From SMYC01 sp963578475 (GTDB taxonomy: Bacteria > Acidobacteriota > Vicinamibacteria > Marinacidobacterales > SMYC01): a stretch of DNA of 64,000 nucleotides. The notes beneath the pieces were generated by a model, which was not told where the DNA came from, did not search any database, and was given only the letters and a program-made list of their open reading frames with translations. The stretch lies in the NCBI GenBank assembly GCA_963578475.1, contig CAUZCL010000010.1:55367-119366 (forward strand), read 5' to 3'. A program made the position numbers and the translations under genes. Positions 7,910 to 16,835 of the stretch are shown piece by piece. Position 1 is the first letter of the stretch. Each line of letters begins with the position of its first letter.

Positions 7910-7957
7910 AGTCTTTCAGACCTTGAGGATCCCTGAGACGTACTTCTATAAAGCACT

Positions 7958-10777
7958 TTATGCGGGCGTCGGCTGCACCTTTTCCATGGTGAAAGCCTCG
8001 ATCACGTCACCGACCTTCACGTCGTTATAACCGGCGATGCCGATACCGCACTCGAAGCCTTCTTTGACTTCGCCGGAATCTTCCTTGAATCGCTTGAGGC
8101 TTCCGACCTTGCCTTCGAAAACGACGACGTTGTCCCGTAGCAAACGTATCTCCGCATTGCGCAACACTCTACCACCGGACACGTAGCAGCCAGCAATGAG
8201 GCCAATTTTTGGAACTTTGAACGTGTCGCGTACTTCTGCCCTGCCGAGCGTCACTTCCTTAAAGGTCGGCTCGAGCAAGCCTTCCATCGCCTTTTTGAGC
8301 TCGTCGGTGATGTTATAGATGACCGTGTGCATACGGATGTCGACACTTTCTTTCGACGCAAGCTCCTCCGCGCTTCGCTCAGGACGCACATTGAACCCGA
8401 TGATGACGGCGTTCGAAGCGAGCGCGAGTGTCACGTCGTTCTCCGTAATAGCACCCACGCCTGCATGGATGATTTTCACCTTGACTTTCGCGGTGGAGAG
8501 CTTCGGCAGTGCGTCCTTGAGCACCCCGACCGAGCCCTGCACATCGGTCTTGATGATGATGGGGAGATCCTTGACGGTGCCTTCCTGTAATTGACGATGC
8601 AACTGATCGAGCGTCAGTCGTGCCGACGAGGCCAGCTCGCGCTCGCGGATTTTTTGCATGCGGAACTCGGAAATTTGCCGCGCCTTGAAGCTGTCGGGAA
8701 AGACCTGGAACTGATCGCCGGCTTGAGGCAGAGATGTGAGCCCGACAATCTCCACGGGTGAGGAGGGCCCGACGCTCTTGACCTTGCGTCCACGGTCGTC
8801 GAACATCGCGCGGACCTTGCCGTGCACAGCGCCAGCCACGAAGGGGTCTCCCATGGAGACGCTCCCGTTTTGGACGAGAACATGAGCCACGGGCCCTTTT
8901 CCCTTATCGAGCTTGGCCTCGAGCACGGTCCCCATTCCTGCACGGGAGGGGTTCGCTTTCAGCTCTCGCAGGTCCGAAACGAGCAGGATCATCTCGAGTA
9001 GCAGGTCGAGTCCTTGGCGCTTCTTGGCGGAGACCTCGACGAAAACGGTGTTGCCACCCCAATCTTCGGGAACGAGCTCGAGCTCGCTGAGCTGCTGCTT
9101 CACCCGCTCGGGATTGGCGTTGGATTTATCGATCTTGTTGACCGCGACGAGAAGCGGTACTCCCGCGGCCCGTGCGTGATCGATGGCTTCTTTCGTCTGC
9201 GGCATCACGCCGTCATCGGCCGCCACGACGAGCACGACGAGATCCGTAACTCCGGCGCCCCGGGCCCGCATCATGGTGAAAGCCTCGTGACCCGGCGTAT
9301 CGAGGAAGACAACGTGACGATTTTTGACATCGACACTATAAGCGCCGACATGCTGCGTTATGCCGCCCGCTTCTTGCTCTTGGACCTTTGACCGGCGGAT
9401 GCCGTCGAGCAGGCTCGTCTTCCCGTGGTCGACATGGCCCATGACGGTCACGACGGGAGAGCGCTGTACGAGATCTTCGGGCGTCTCTTCTTTCACCTCT
9501 TCGCGGAGCACATCTTCTTCGAAGGTCAGCATCTCGACCTCTGCACCGAACTGTTTCGCGATCTCCTTCGCGGTGTCGGCGCCAAGAGTCTGGTTGATGG
9601 TGGCCAAGACGCCGTGTCCCATCAGAACCTTGATAACGTCCTTGTGCTTCGCTTCGAGTTTCTCGGCGAGCTCCTTGACCGTCACACCTTCCGTCAAGCT
9701 GATTTTGGTGTGGAGCTTGGGAGCTTCCAGCTTACGATCATCGGCGCGCGAAATCGGCTCTGGTAGCGACTGTTCATTGACATCGACCACCGGAGCAGTG
9801 CGTCCTCTCTTCGTCTTGCGCTTCGGTTTCGGCCTTCTATCCAAAGCGCCGCCGCGCGCCCCGACCCGCTTGATGGGGGCGGCCGGACGTGGCGGCGCGG
9901 GACCTGGCCTCATCTGATCGCGGCGGCCAGGCGCAGGACGCGGCGAGCGCGGCGGCGGTGGTGGCCGCGTGCGAACGTATTGAGAGGTCGGACCGGGCGC
10001 AAAAGTCTGCTCTCGCCTGGGGGTTGCGGGCGGGGGTGTGACTGCCGGGGTAGATGGTGGCGCGGGCTCAGGCGCCTCCGGAGTCGCCGGAACCGGTCGG
10101 CTCACTTCAGCCGCCGGTGTCGGGCGCTCCAGCGCCGCAAGCGGGTTGGGTTTTTTCGGCGAAAGATCGACGCGACGATCCATCGGGCCGGGCATCGGTG
10201 GGGCTTGTGCGCCGACGGGCTCAGAAACCTCCGCCTCTTTCTCTGCTGCCGGAGGCTCTTGAGCGGCCTCTCTCGGCTCGGGCGCCACTCCCGTGGTCTC
10301 ATCCTCTTCGCCGATGGCGGAGAGCTCGGCGAGCGCGACCGCGGCGGCAGCGGCTTCTCGCGCTTGCTCCTCTTCCGCGATTTTCTGCGCCGCTTCTTCC
10401 AACTCGCGACGCTCGCGCTCTTCTTTCTCCCGTTTCGCGCGCTCGACCTTTTCTTTTTCGGCGCGCTCTTCCTCGTCCATTTCCTGGAGCAGGGCGAGAC
10501 GAGCTTTCTCGGCCCTTACTTTACGCACCATTTTCGCTTGGTCGGCGCCGGATTCGGCGGAAGGCGCCACGGCCTTTGCAGCCCTTGCAGCTTTTGTCCG
10601 GCTCGCGCTCGCGCCTTCGAGGCGCAAGAGCCTCTTTAGCTTGGTCGCGGTCTCTTCCGGGATCGTGCTCGATGCGGACTTCACCCGGATCTTGAGCTTC
10701 TCTTTGAGAAGCGCAATCGTTTCGCGGCTTGTGATGCCGAGGTCACGTGCGAGCTCATAGACTCTGACTTTGTCCAT
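7958..10777 (-). CDS. infB: Translation initiation factor IF-2
   Basis: IF-2 is the GTPase that places initiator fMet-tRNA on the 30S subunit and promotes 50S joining. The 939 residues start with an IF2_N domain (VYELARDLGITSRETIALLK). A long Ala/Glu/Pro-rich linker follows (about 75-340), with a coiled charged part and then a proline-rich part. A second IF2_N-like domain comes next, then the G domain near residues 440-605: VTVMGHVDHGKTSLLDGIRR (G1), FLDTPGHEAF (G3) and AVNKIDKSNANPE (G4). Domains II, III and C2 complete the protein. The ATG at 10777 overlaps the nusA stop as TGATG with GGAGGTGA just upstream. A GTG one codon earlier is possible. Confidence 0.97.
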   Translation of the reverse strand: MDKVRVYELARDLGITSRETIALLKEKLKIRVKSASSTIPEETATKLKRLLRLEGASASRTKAARAAKAVAPSAESGADQAKMVRKVRAEKARLALLQEMDEEERAEKEKVERAKREKEERERRELEEAAQKIAEEEQAREAAAAAVALAELSAIGEEDETTGVAPEPREAAQEPPAAEKEAEVSEPVGAQAPPMPGPMDRRVDLSPKKPNPLAALERPTPAAEVSRPVPATPEAPEPAPPSTPAVTPPPATPRREQTFAPGPTSQYVRTRPPPPPRSPRPAPGRRDQMRPGPAPPRPAAPIKRVGARGGALDRRPKPKRKTKRGRTAPVVDVNEQSLPEPISRADDRKLEAPKLHTKISLTEGVTVKELAEKLEAKHKDVIKVLMGHGVLATINQTLGADTAKEIAKQFGAEVEMLTFEEDVLREEVKEETPEDLVQRSPVVTVMGHVDHGKTSLLDGIRRSKVQEQEAGGITQHVGAYSVDVKNRHVVFLDTPGHEAFTMMRARGAGVTDLVVLVVAADDGVMPQTKEAIDHARAAGVPLLVAVNKIDKSNANPERVKQQLSELELVPEDWGGNTVFVEVSAKKRQGLDLLLEMILLVSDLRELKANPSRAGMGTVLEAKLDKGKGPVAHVLVQNGSVSMGDPFVAGAVHGKVRAMFDDRGRKVKSVGPSSPVEIVGLTSLPQAGDQFQVFPDSFKARQISEFRMQKIRERELASSARLTLDQLHRQLQEGTVKDLPIIIKTDVQGSVGVLKDALPKLSTAKVKVKIIHAGVGAITENDVTLALASNAVIIGFNVRPERSAEELASKESVDIRMHTVIYNITDELKKAMEGLLEPTFKEVTLGRAEVRDTFKVPKIGLIAGCYVSGGRVLRNAEIRLLRDNVVVFEGKVGSLKRFKEDSGEVKEGFECGIGIAGYNDVKVGDVIEAFTMEKVQPTPA

Positions 10778-12168
10778 CACCGCTCACCTCCCAACGCATC
10801 GTCCAACCCGGCTCCGTCCGAGGCCGGCTCGACCCCTTCCGCTATCTCAGTCGTACTGTCTGCAACCGACAGGGTCAAAACTTCTTTTCCTTTCTCGGGG
10901 CTCGAAGGTGAGACCTTTCCTAGATAAGCCCGCGCCTCCGCGATCAGCTTCTCCGCGGTCTTCTCGCCAACGCCTGGAACATCCGTGACTCTCTCGGGCG
11001 ATTCCAAGAGTTTCTCGAGCGACGTGATCCCATGAGTGGCGACCTTGTGGAGCGTCTTTTGCGGGACCCCATCGAGAACCGCCACATCCGTTCCGGTTGC
11101 GATCATCGCGGCATCCATCTGAGACTGCACTTCGAGTTTTTTCTCCTCTTCGCTCTTGATGTCGATCCGCCACCCGAGCAGTCTCGCCGCTAGCCGAACA
11201 TTCTGACCACGCTTGCCGATCGCGAGCGACAGCTGATTGTCCGCCACGATCACTTCCATGATGCGATCTTTGTCGTCGACGATAGAGACTCGGCTAACTT
11301 TGGCCGGGTTGAGCGCATTGGTCGCGAACGAGCAGGCGTCATCGCTCCACTCGACGATATCTATTTTTTCGCCGCGGAGCTCACGGATGATGTTCTGCAC
11401 GCGCGCGCCCTTGATACCGACGCAAGCGCCCACGGGATCGACGTCCTTTTCTCTCGAATAGACCGCCACTTTGGCCCGGTCGCCGGGCTCCCGCACGGCG
11501 TTCTTGACGATGACGGTGCCCTCGTAGATCTCGGGCACTTCCATCTCGAAAAGCCCGGCGAGCAACGCCGGATCGGTGCGCGACACGATGACTTGGGGCC
11601 CACGCGCCGGGCGCGACACGCGCGTAATGACAACGCGAATCCGCTCGCCGGGGTTGAAGATCTCAGCGCGCGACTGCTCGCGACGCGGCAGGAGCGCTTC
11701 GGTCTTGCCCAAATCCACGACGAGGTCACCCGTCTCGGCGCGCTTCACGATGCCGGTGACGAGCTGACCGACCTTGTCGCCATACTCGCTGAAGATGTGA
11801 TCGCGCTCGGCTTCGCGAACTTTTTGAAAGATAACTTGTTTGGCCGTCTGCGCGGCGATGCGCCCAAGCACGTCGGTCGGTTTGTGGAGCTCTACGTCAC
11901 TTCCGAGCTTCGCCGACTTGACGACACTCTTCGCGTCTTTGAGGGTGATCTCGGTCTCGGGAGAGGTGACTCGTTCGACGACTCTCTTTACGTGAAAGAC
12001 CTCGACCTGACCGGACTCCTCGTTGAAGCGAGCCTGATAGGGCTCCTCCGTCCCATAATATTTCTTCGCTGCCGTGAGGATGGCGTCCTCCACTGCCTCT
12101 AGAATGATCGCGGCGTCGACGCCTTTGTCCCGGCTCATTTGCTCGATGTGTTGGTAAAGCAGACTCAT
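10777..12168 (-). CDS. nusA: Transcription elongation/termination factor NusA
   Basis: NusA binds RNA polymerase and nascent RNA and modulates pausing, termination and antitermination. The 463 residues comprise the polymerase-binding N-terminal domain (LEAVEDAILTAAKKYYGTEE), an S1 domain (GQLVTGIVKRAETGDLVVDL), two KH domains (DPVGACVGIKGARVQNIIRE and LSLAIGKRGQNVRLAARLLG), and a C-terminal helix-hairpin-helix segment (VTDVPGVGEKTAEKLIAEA). It overlaps rimP by four bases (ATGA) and infB by one to three bases, so the three are translationally coupled. Confidence 0.97.
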   Translation of the reverse strand: MSLLYQHIEQMSRDKGVDAAIILEAVEDAILTAAKKYYGTEEPYQARFNEESGQVEVFHVKRVVERVTSPETEITLKDAKSVVKSAKLGSDVELHKPTDVLGRIAAQTAKQVIFQKVREAERDHIFSEYGDKVGQLVTGIVKRAETGDLVVDLGKTEALLPRREQSRAEIFNPGERIRVVITRVSRPARGPQVIVSRTDPALLAGLFEMEVPEIYEGTVIVKNAVREPGDRAKVAVYSREKDVDPVGACVGIKGARVQNIIRELRGEKIDIVEWSDDACSFATNALNPAKVSRVSIVDDKDRIMEVIVADNQLSLAIGKRGQNVRLAARLLGWRIDIKSEEEKKLEVQSQMDAAMIATGTDVAVLDGVPQKTLHKVATHGITSLEKLLESPERVTDVPGVGEKTAEKLIAEARAYLGKVSPSSPEKGKEVLTLSVADSTTEIAEGVEPASDGAGLDDALGGER

Positions 12169-12812
12169 ACGCGCTTCCTCGCTTTGCGGGGGAAGGGCTT
12201 TCGGATCTCCACCTCGAGCCGAGCGCTCTCAATGGCAGAATACGGGATAGAGATCGGGCCGGAGTCTCCGTCGATCAGAATCGTGGCTCCGTTTCGTTGC
12301 TCTTGCTCGGTGACCCCAGTGAGCTCAACACCCAAAAGACGCCCGACGAACCGTCGACGGCCTTCCAACGCTTGTTTCGTTTTGACCTGCGCGAGCGCGC
12401 CCACGAATCGCTCGTAATCCTTGAGCTCGTGTAACGGCCGATCGAGGCCCGGGGAGCTCACCTCGAGCGTGTAGGACGACTCAATCGGATCTTCCACATC
12501 GAGCAAAAGCGACAAGCGCTCGCCGACGCGCTGGCAATCTTCGAGGCCAACGCCTCCGCCAACATCCCCACGGTTCTTGACGCGCTCGATGAAGACCCTG
12601 AACACGAAGCCTCCCCCAAACGGGTTGAGCTCAACCCAGGCTACTTCCACACACTGGGGCTCGGCCGCACGGCGTGCGATCAGCTCGAGCTGTGGCAGCA
12701 GATTATCCGCGAACATCACCTTTTGGGCCCCTTCCATGCGTCTCGACGACGCGGTTTTCACCAACGCCTTGGCCGGTGAAGACGCTTCCAGTGTTCTAAT
12801 CACCTCGAACAA
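12165..12812 (-). CDS. rimP: Ribosome maturation factor RimP
   Basis: RimP is needed for 30S assembly around S12. Conserved parts are EPQCVEVAWVELNPFGGGFV, then CQRVGERLSLLLDVEDPIES and SYTLEVSSPGLDRPLHELKD, followed by a C-terminal SH3-like beta barrel (RFVGRLLGVELTGV). The longest frame, from a TTG at 12812 with gaggtaa before it, gives 215 residues, about 30 more than usual. ATG codons at 12737 and 12716 (MFADNLLPQLELIARR) would give the normal size, so the start is uncertain. It heads the nusA-infB operon. Confidence 0.93.
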   Translation of the reverse strand: MFEVIRTLEASSPAKALVKTASSRRMEGAQKVMFADNLLPQLELIARRAAEPQCVEVAWVELNPFGGGFVFRVFIERVKNRGDVGGGVGLEDCQRVGERLSLLLDVEDPIESSYTLEVSSPGLDRPLHELKDYERFVGALAQVKTKQALEGRRRFVGRLLGVELTGVTEQEQRNGATILIDGDSGPISIPYSAIESARLEVEIRKPFPRKARKRV

Positions 12813-12868
12813 TTACCTCAACTTGTCTATGGGGTCGCGCGAAAGAGGTTTCAGAGCGTTTGAATCAG

Positions 12869-12898
12869 CAAAAAAGGTGGGCAAACCAACGCCCACCT
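12869..12898 (-). terminator. Rho-independent terminator after rimO
   Basis: On the minus strand AGGTGGGC (12898-12891) and GCCCACCT (12882-12875) form a perfect 8-bp stem with an 8-base loop, followed by TTTTTT. It lies 60 bases beyond the rimO stop and separates rimO from the rimP-nusA operon. Confidence 0.85.
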
Positions 12899-12957
12899 GA
12901 TGGTTATCGCCAAATTAGAAACCAACTATAAACTAGGGGGATTTCGAATTCAAGCGG

Positions 12958-14331
12958 TCAACCCTGAATCCCTGACGCCGAGGCTCGCGTAAGCTCCGCC
13001 TCCAAAACGCGGCCCACGAGGTCGTAGGGGTGCGCCTCGGAGATCTCGACCGTCGCGAAAGAGCCCGCCTCGACTTCGCCCTCGTTAATTAATATGACGC
13101 CGTCGATACCGGGGGCTTGATGCTCCGCCCTCCCTTGCAGGAGGAGGTCCGATTCGTCGGAGAGACCTTCCACTAGGACCCGGAGCTTCGAACCGACACG
13201 TTCCTCGTTTTTCTGACGGGAGATCTCCGACTGCTGCTCCATCAAGAAGTCTCGGCGGCGCGCTTTCTCCTCGTCCGAAACGGTCTCGATCGGGACGAAA
13301 GCTTGCGTGTCTTCCTCGTTCGAATAAGTAAAGACACCGAGGTGATCCAGCCGCACATCCGCACAAAAATCGAGAAGTAGCTCGAAGTCCTCTTCCGTTT
13401 CCCCCGGAAAGCCCACGATGAAGGAGCTCCGGATGGCAACGCCAGGCACCGCGTCGCGTATGCGCTGAATAAGCGCCTTGTTGCTCTCGCCCGTCCCCGG
13501 GCGCTTCATGGCTTTGAGAACGCGATTGCTCGCGTGCTGCAGCGGGATATCCACATAGCGGCAGAGGGCGGGCTCATCCGCCATCGCCTGAAGAACCGCG
13601 TCATCCACCGTCGTGGGATAGGCGTAGAGAAAACGCACCCACTCGATGCCATCGACGCGGACGAGCTGGCGAAGAAGCTCGGCGAGCCCATGCCGCATCC
13701 CGAGCTCATCTCCATAGCGAGTCGTGTCCTGCGCAATGAGGACGAGCTCGCGAACATTCTGAGCCGCGAGCGTCTCCGCCTCGGCCAAAATCGACTCAGG
13801 CGAGCGGCTCCGATAAGCACCACGAATCTTTGGGATGATGCAAAACGTACACGGATAGTCGCAGCCTTCAGAAATCTTGAGGTAGGCGTAGTGCGCGGGG
13901 GTCGTTCGAACCCGAGGCGCCAAATGATCGTAGAGATAGGCGGCCGAACCGTCCGCTCGAAGCGATTCGACGCGACGCGCAACACCTTCGGACGCCTCGA
14001 CCACCATGTGGAGCTGATCGAGTCCAATAACGGCGTCAACCTCGGGAAGCTCCTTCGCGATCTTCTCGGAGTAACGCTGCGCCAGACAGCCCGTCACAAC
14101 GAGGCGGCGGCAGTTCCCCGTCTCCTTGTATCGCGCCATCTCCAAGATGGTGTCGATGCTCTCCTGCTTTGCTCTATCGATGAAGCCGCAAGTATTGATC
14201 ACGAGCACCTCGGCCTCTTCCGGGGCGTTCGTAAGGCTGTATCCCGCTCGTTCGAGATGCCCGAGCATAACCTCGCTATCGAGGAGATTCTTGGGGCAGC
14301 CGAGACTGACGAATCCTACTTTCTTAGTCAT
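12958..14331 (-). CDS. rimO: Ribosomal protein S12 methylthiotransferase
   Basis: RimO is a radical-SAM enzyme that adds a methylthio group to the conserved Asp of ribosomal protein S12. The 457 residues show the N-terminal cluster-binding domain (VGFVSLGCPKNLLDSEVMLG, INTCGFID, VTGCLAQRY), the radical-SAM CxxxCxxC motif in EGCDYPCTFCIIPKIRG, and a C-terminal TRAM domain. The PKNLLDSE and PKIRGAYRSR signatures distinguish RimO from the tRNA enzyme MiaB. The gene is flanked by a terminator downstream and by a palindromic repeat region upstream, so it appears to be transcribed alone. Confidence 0.96.
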   Translation of the reverse strand: MTKKVGFVSLGCPKNLLDSEVMLGHLERAGYSLTNAPEEAEVLVINTCGFIDRAKQESIDTILEMARYKETGNCRRLVVTGCLAQRYSEKIAKELPEVDAVIGLDQLHMVVEASEGVARRVESLRADGSAAYLYDHLAPRVRTTPAHYAYLKISEGCDYPCTFCIIPKIRGAYRSRSPESILAEAETLAAQNVRELVLIAQDTTRYGDELGMRHGLAELLRQLVRVDGIEWVRFLYAYPTTVDDAVLQAMADEPALCRYVDIPLQHASNRVLKAMKRPGTGESNKALIQRIRDAVPGVAIRSSFIVGFPGETEEDFELLLDFCADVRLDHLGVFTYSNEEDTQAFVPIETVSDEEKARRRDFLMEQQSEISRQKNEERVGSKLRVLVEGLSDESDLLLQGRAEHQAPGIDGVILINEGEVEAGSFATVEISEAHPYDLVGRVLEAELTRASASGIQG

Positions 14332-14393
14332 AAAGAATCCAGATTAGCGCAACTTGCCACTCGCCGCGACCCGGCTGGACCGAACGTTTGGCA

Positions 14394-14507
14394 AAGCAAA
14401 AAAAAGGGGGATGTGGGGATGGGTGGGGATGGGTGGGGATGAGGGGATACGAATATGCGGTTTTTTTATCCCCACGTCTCCTCCTATCCCCATATCTCCT
14501 TGCTTTT
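14394..14507. repeat. GGGGATGTGGGGAT-family palindromic repeat (copy 2)
   Basis: The gap between rimO and asnS carries gggatgtggggatgggtggg and further ggggat units at 14406-14449, then an opposing arm at 14468-14507. That arm matches the arm at 49394-49433 at 37 of 40 positions. The left arm is less regular, with short tandem gggtggggat units, so this copy is partly degenerate. Confidence 0.85.
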
Positions 14508-14537
14508 AAAATCGAAAGCGTAGCTTTCAGCAGTGGG

Positions 14538-15839
14538 CTACGGGGAAAGGCGGTAGAGCATTCTTGGGAACGGGATGGCCTCCCGCAAGTGCTCAAGCTT
14601 ACATATCCAAGAGATGAACCGCTCGATCCCCATCCCGAAGCCGGAATGCGGGACGCTACCATAGCGGCGCAGATCTAGATACCACTGGAACGCGTCGCGC
14701 GGCAACTCGTGGTCTTTCAGTCTCTGCTCGAGGAGCTCGAGGTCGTGTATGCGCTGCCCCCCACCCACAATCTCGCCGTAGCCCTCAGGCGCTAGGATGT
14801 CGACGCACAGCGCCCGATCCGGGCGCTCAGCATCCGGCTGCATGTAAAACGCCTTGATGTCGGTCGGGTAATGGCTAACAACGAGCGGTCGGTCGAGGTC
14901 TTCGGTAAGCACGGTTTCGTCCTGCGCGCCGAAATCGCTGCCCGGAACGAAGTCCGTCCCTTTCTTTTTGAGCTTTTCCGCGGCTTCGTCGTAGGTCGTC
15001 CGGTGGAAGGGCTTTTTAACCGATTCGAGCTTCGAGACATCGCGCTCGAGCACGTCGAGCTCCGGGCGGCGTCGCTCAAGAACCGACTCGATGATGGCGC
15101 AAATCAAGTTCTCCGCCAAAGCGATGGTGTCGTCGAGCTCGTGATAAGCAACCTCGGGCTCGATCATCCAGAATTCGATGAGATGCCGGCGGGTCTTCGA
15201 CTTCTCCGCACGAAACGTTGGCCCAAAGCTGTACGTTCTCCCCACTGCCATCGCGATGGCTTCGTTATAAAGCTGTCCGCTTTGCGTCAAATAGGCTTTC
15301 TGGTCGAAATATTCCGTTTCGAACAGGGTCGTCGTGCCCTCGCAAGCATTCGGAGTAAAAATTGGCGTGTCGGAGCCAAGGAATCCTTGGTCATCCAGAT
15401 AGCGGCGGGCAGACATGATCACTTCGTTGCGAATACGGAGGATGGCATGCTGGCGTTTCGAACGGAGCCAGAGGTGCCGGTTGTCCAGGAGGAAGTTCAC
15501 GCCGTGCTCTTTCGGCGTGATGGGATAGTCCTCCGCAATCTGGAACACCTTCACATCGCTCACCGTCAGCTCAAAGCCCCCCGAAGCCCGCTCGTCCTTG
15601 CGAACGGTCCCTTCGAGCTCGATGGAGCTTTCCTGGGTGAGAGCGCGCGTTCGCTCCCACGCCTCTTCCGATAGGTCTGCCTTCGATACTACCGCCTGCA
15701 TGAAGCCCGAACCGTCACGAAAGACGAGAAATTGAAGCTTCCCGCTCTTGCGCCGATTGTGAAGCCAGCCGCGCATCGTGACCGTCTCGCCCTCGTGCTG
15801 AGATAAATCCGAGACGTAGACTTGTTCTTCGCCAGTCAT
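14538..15839 (-). CDS. asnS: Asparaginyl-tRNA synthetase
   Basis: This class II aminoacyl-tRNA synthetase charges tRNA-Asn. The 433 residues hold an OB-fold anticodon-binding domain (VTMRGWLHNRRKSGKLQFLV) and a class II catalytic core: motif 2 at SFGPTFRAEKSKTRRHLIEF and motif 3 at GFGMGIERFISWICKLEHLR. The sequence EPEVAYHELDD and the short length favour AsnRS over AspRS, which has a large GAD insertion in bacteria. It starts nine bases after the amgK-like stop and is probably the last gene of the CYTH-murU-amgK-asnS unit. Confidence 0.95.
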   Translation of the reverse strand: MTGEEQVYVSDLSQHEGETVTMRGWLHNRRKSGKLQFLVFRDGSGFMQAVVSKADLSEEAWERTRALTQESSIELEGTVRKDERASGGFELTVSDVKVFQIAEDYPITPKEHGVNFLLDNRHLWLRSKRQHAILRIRNEVIMSARRYLDDQGFLGSDTPIFTPNACEGTTTLFETEYFDQKAYLTQSGQLYNEAIAMAVGRTYSFGPTFRAEKSKTRRHLIEFWMIEPEVAYHELDDTIALAENLICAIIESVLERRRPELDVLERDVSKLESVKKPFHRTTYDEAAEKLKKKGTDFVPGSDFGAQDETVLTEDLDRPLVVSHYPTDIKAFYMQPDAERPDRALCVDILAPEGYGEIVGGGQRIHDLELLEQRLKDHELPRDAFQWYLDLRRYGSVPHSGFGMGIERFISWICKLEHLREAIPFPRMLYRLSP

Positions 15840-15848
15840 ACCTAACCC

Positions 15849-16835
15849 TCAGCCGAGCCCTTTTTCATGTCGTGCCAGTATACGCCGCAGAGCGTCCCAT
15901 CGCGGATTGCGCTCGAAATTCTTCCGTACCATCGTAACCGTGTGCTCGAGATAGCGTTGATAAACGTCGTTGCCGCGCCGCGAGATTTGATAGCCGAAGG
16001 TGCCGAGAGCTTTGAGGTTGCGCTGTAGGGCGGCGAGGTCATAGTCCTCGAAAACGGTGGCGCCGACGGAGTCTTCGAAAAGCGCCGTCATCTCGCCGAC
16101 GAAATCTGGTTCGTGGACGACGTAGGAATCGTTCAAGAGAGAAACGAGGTCGTAGGCTATTGGGCCGCGCCGCGCATCCTGGAAGTCGACCAGAACGAGC
16201 TCACCGGACAAGACCATCAAATTGCGCGCGTGGAAGTCACGATGGCAAAGTGCTTCGGGTTTGGTCGTCAACTCTCTGGCGATCGCCCGAAAAGAGCACG
16301 CGAGCTCCTCGAGCTCGGCGCTCGGTAGGAGCGCCTCCCGGAGACCTTCGACAAAGTGCTCGCGAAAGAACTCGAGCTCTTGAAAGAACTTCGCTTCATC
16401 GAAGGCGATGCGAAACGGAAGATAGCGCTCGTTTTCCAGCTCTTTTCCGCGAAGCTGCAGAGTGGCGAGCATTTCGATCGCTTTTTGGTAGATCTCTCTC
16501 TTGCCCGTTTCCGAGCTCTCCTCCGCCGCATCTTGCAGCAAGTGGTCGCCCAGATCTTCGAGGAGCAAAATCCCTTCGGAGCCCGAGACCTCCATCACTT
16601 CCGGCACGCGAATCGGCATCGCCCGCAATAGCTCGGCGACGTTCAGAAAGGGCAGCTCTCGTTGTGTGAAAGCTTCCGGCAAAAGGGCGAGCACGCGTGT
16701 CTCGCCACTTTCGAGCTCCACGCGAAAGTAAGCGCGATTCGACGCATCCCCGACCATCGGCGTCGTCGCTCTAACCGCGTGACCGCGAGCGAAGCGGGCG
16801 ACGCGCTCGGCGAGCGGCTCGTCCGTGAGACTCAC
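15849..16835 (-). CDS. amgK: Aminoglycoside-phosphotransferase-fold sugar kinase, AmgK-like
   Basis: The 328 residues have the APH/choline-kinase fold: a nucleotide-binding N-lobe (MVGDASNRAYFRVELESGET, EGILLLEDLGDHLLQD) and the catalytic motifs ALCHRDFHARNLMVL and LVLVDFQDARRGPIAYDLVS. In Pseudomonas AmgK phosphorylates MurNAc and GlcNAc at the anomeric position, and MurU then converts MurNAc-1-phosphate to UDP-MurNAc, bypassing de novo synthesis. Here the GTG start (16835) overlaps by four bases the stop of a MurU-like nucleotidyltransferase, which supports the same peptidoglycan-recycling role. The sequence alone cannot settle the substrate, and another sugar is possible. Confidence 0.8.
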   Translation of the reverse strand: MSLTDEPLAERVARFARGHAVRATTPMVGDASNRAYFRVELESGETRVLALLPEAFTQRELPFLNVAELLRAMPIRVPEVMEVSGSEGILLLEDLGDHLLQDAAEESSETGKREIYQKAIEMLATLQLRGKELENERYLPFRIAFDEAKFFQELEFFREHFVEGLREALLPSAELEELACSFRAIARELTTKPEALCHRDFHARNLMVLSGELVLVDFQDARRGPIAYDLVSLLNDSYVVHEPDFVGEMTALFEDSVGATVFEDYDLAALQRNLKALGTFGYQISRRGNDVYQRYLEHTVTMVRKNFERNPRWDALRRILARHEKGLG

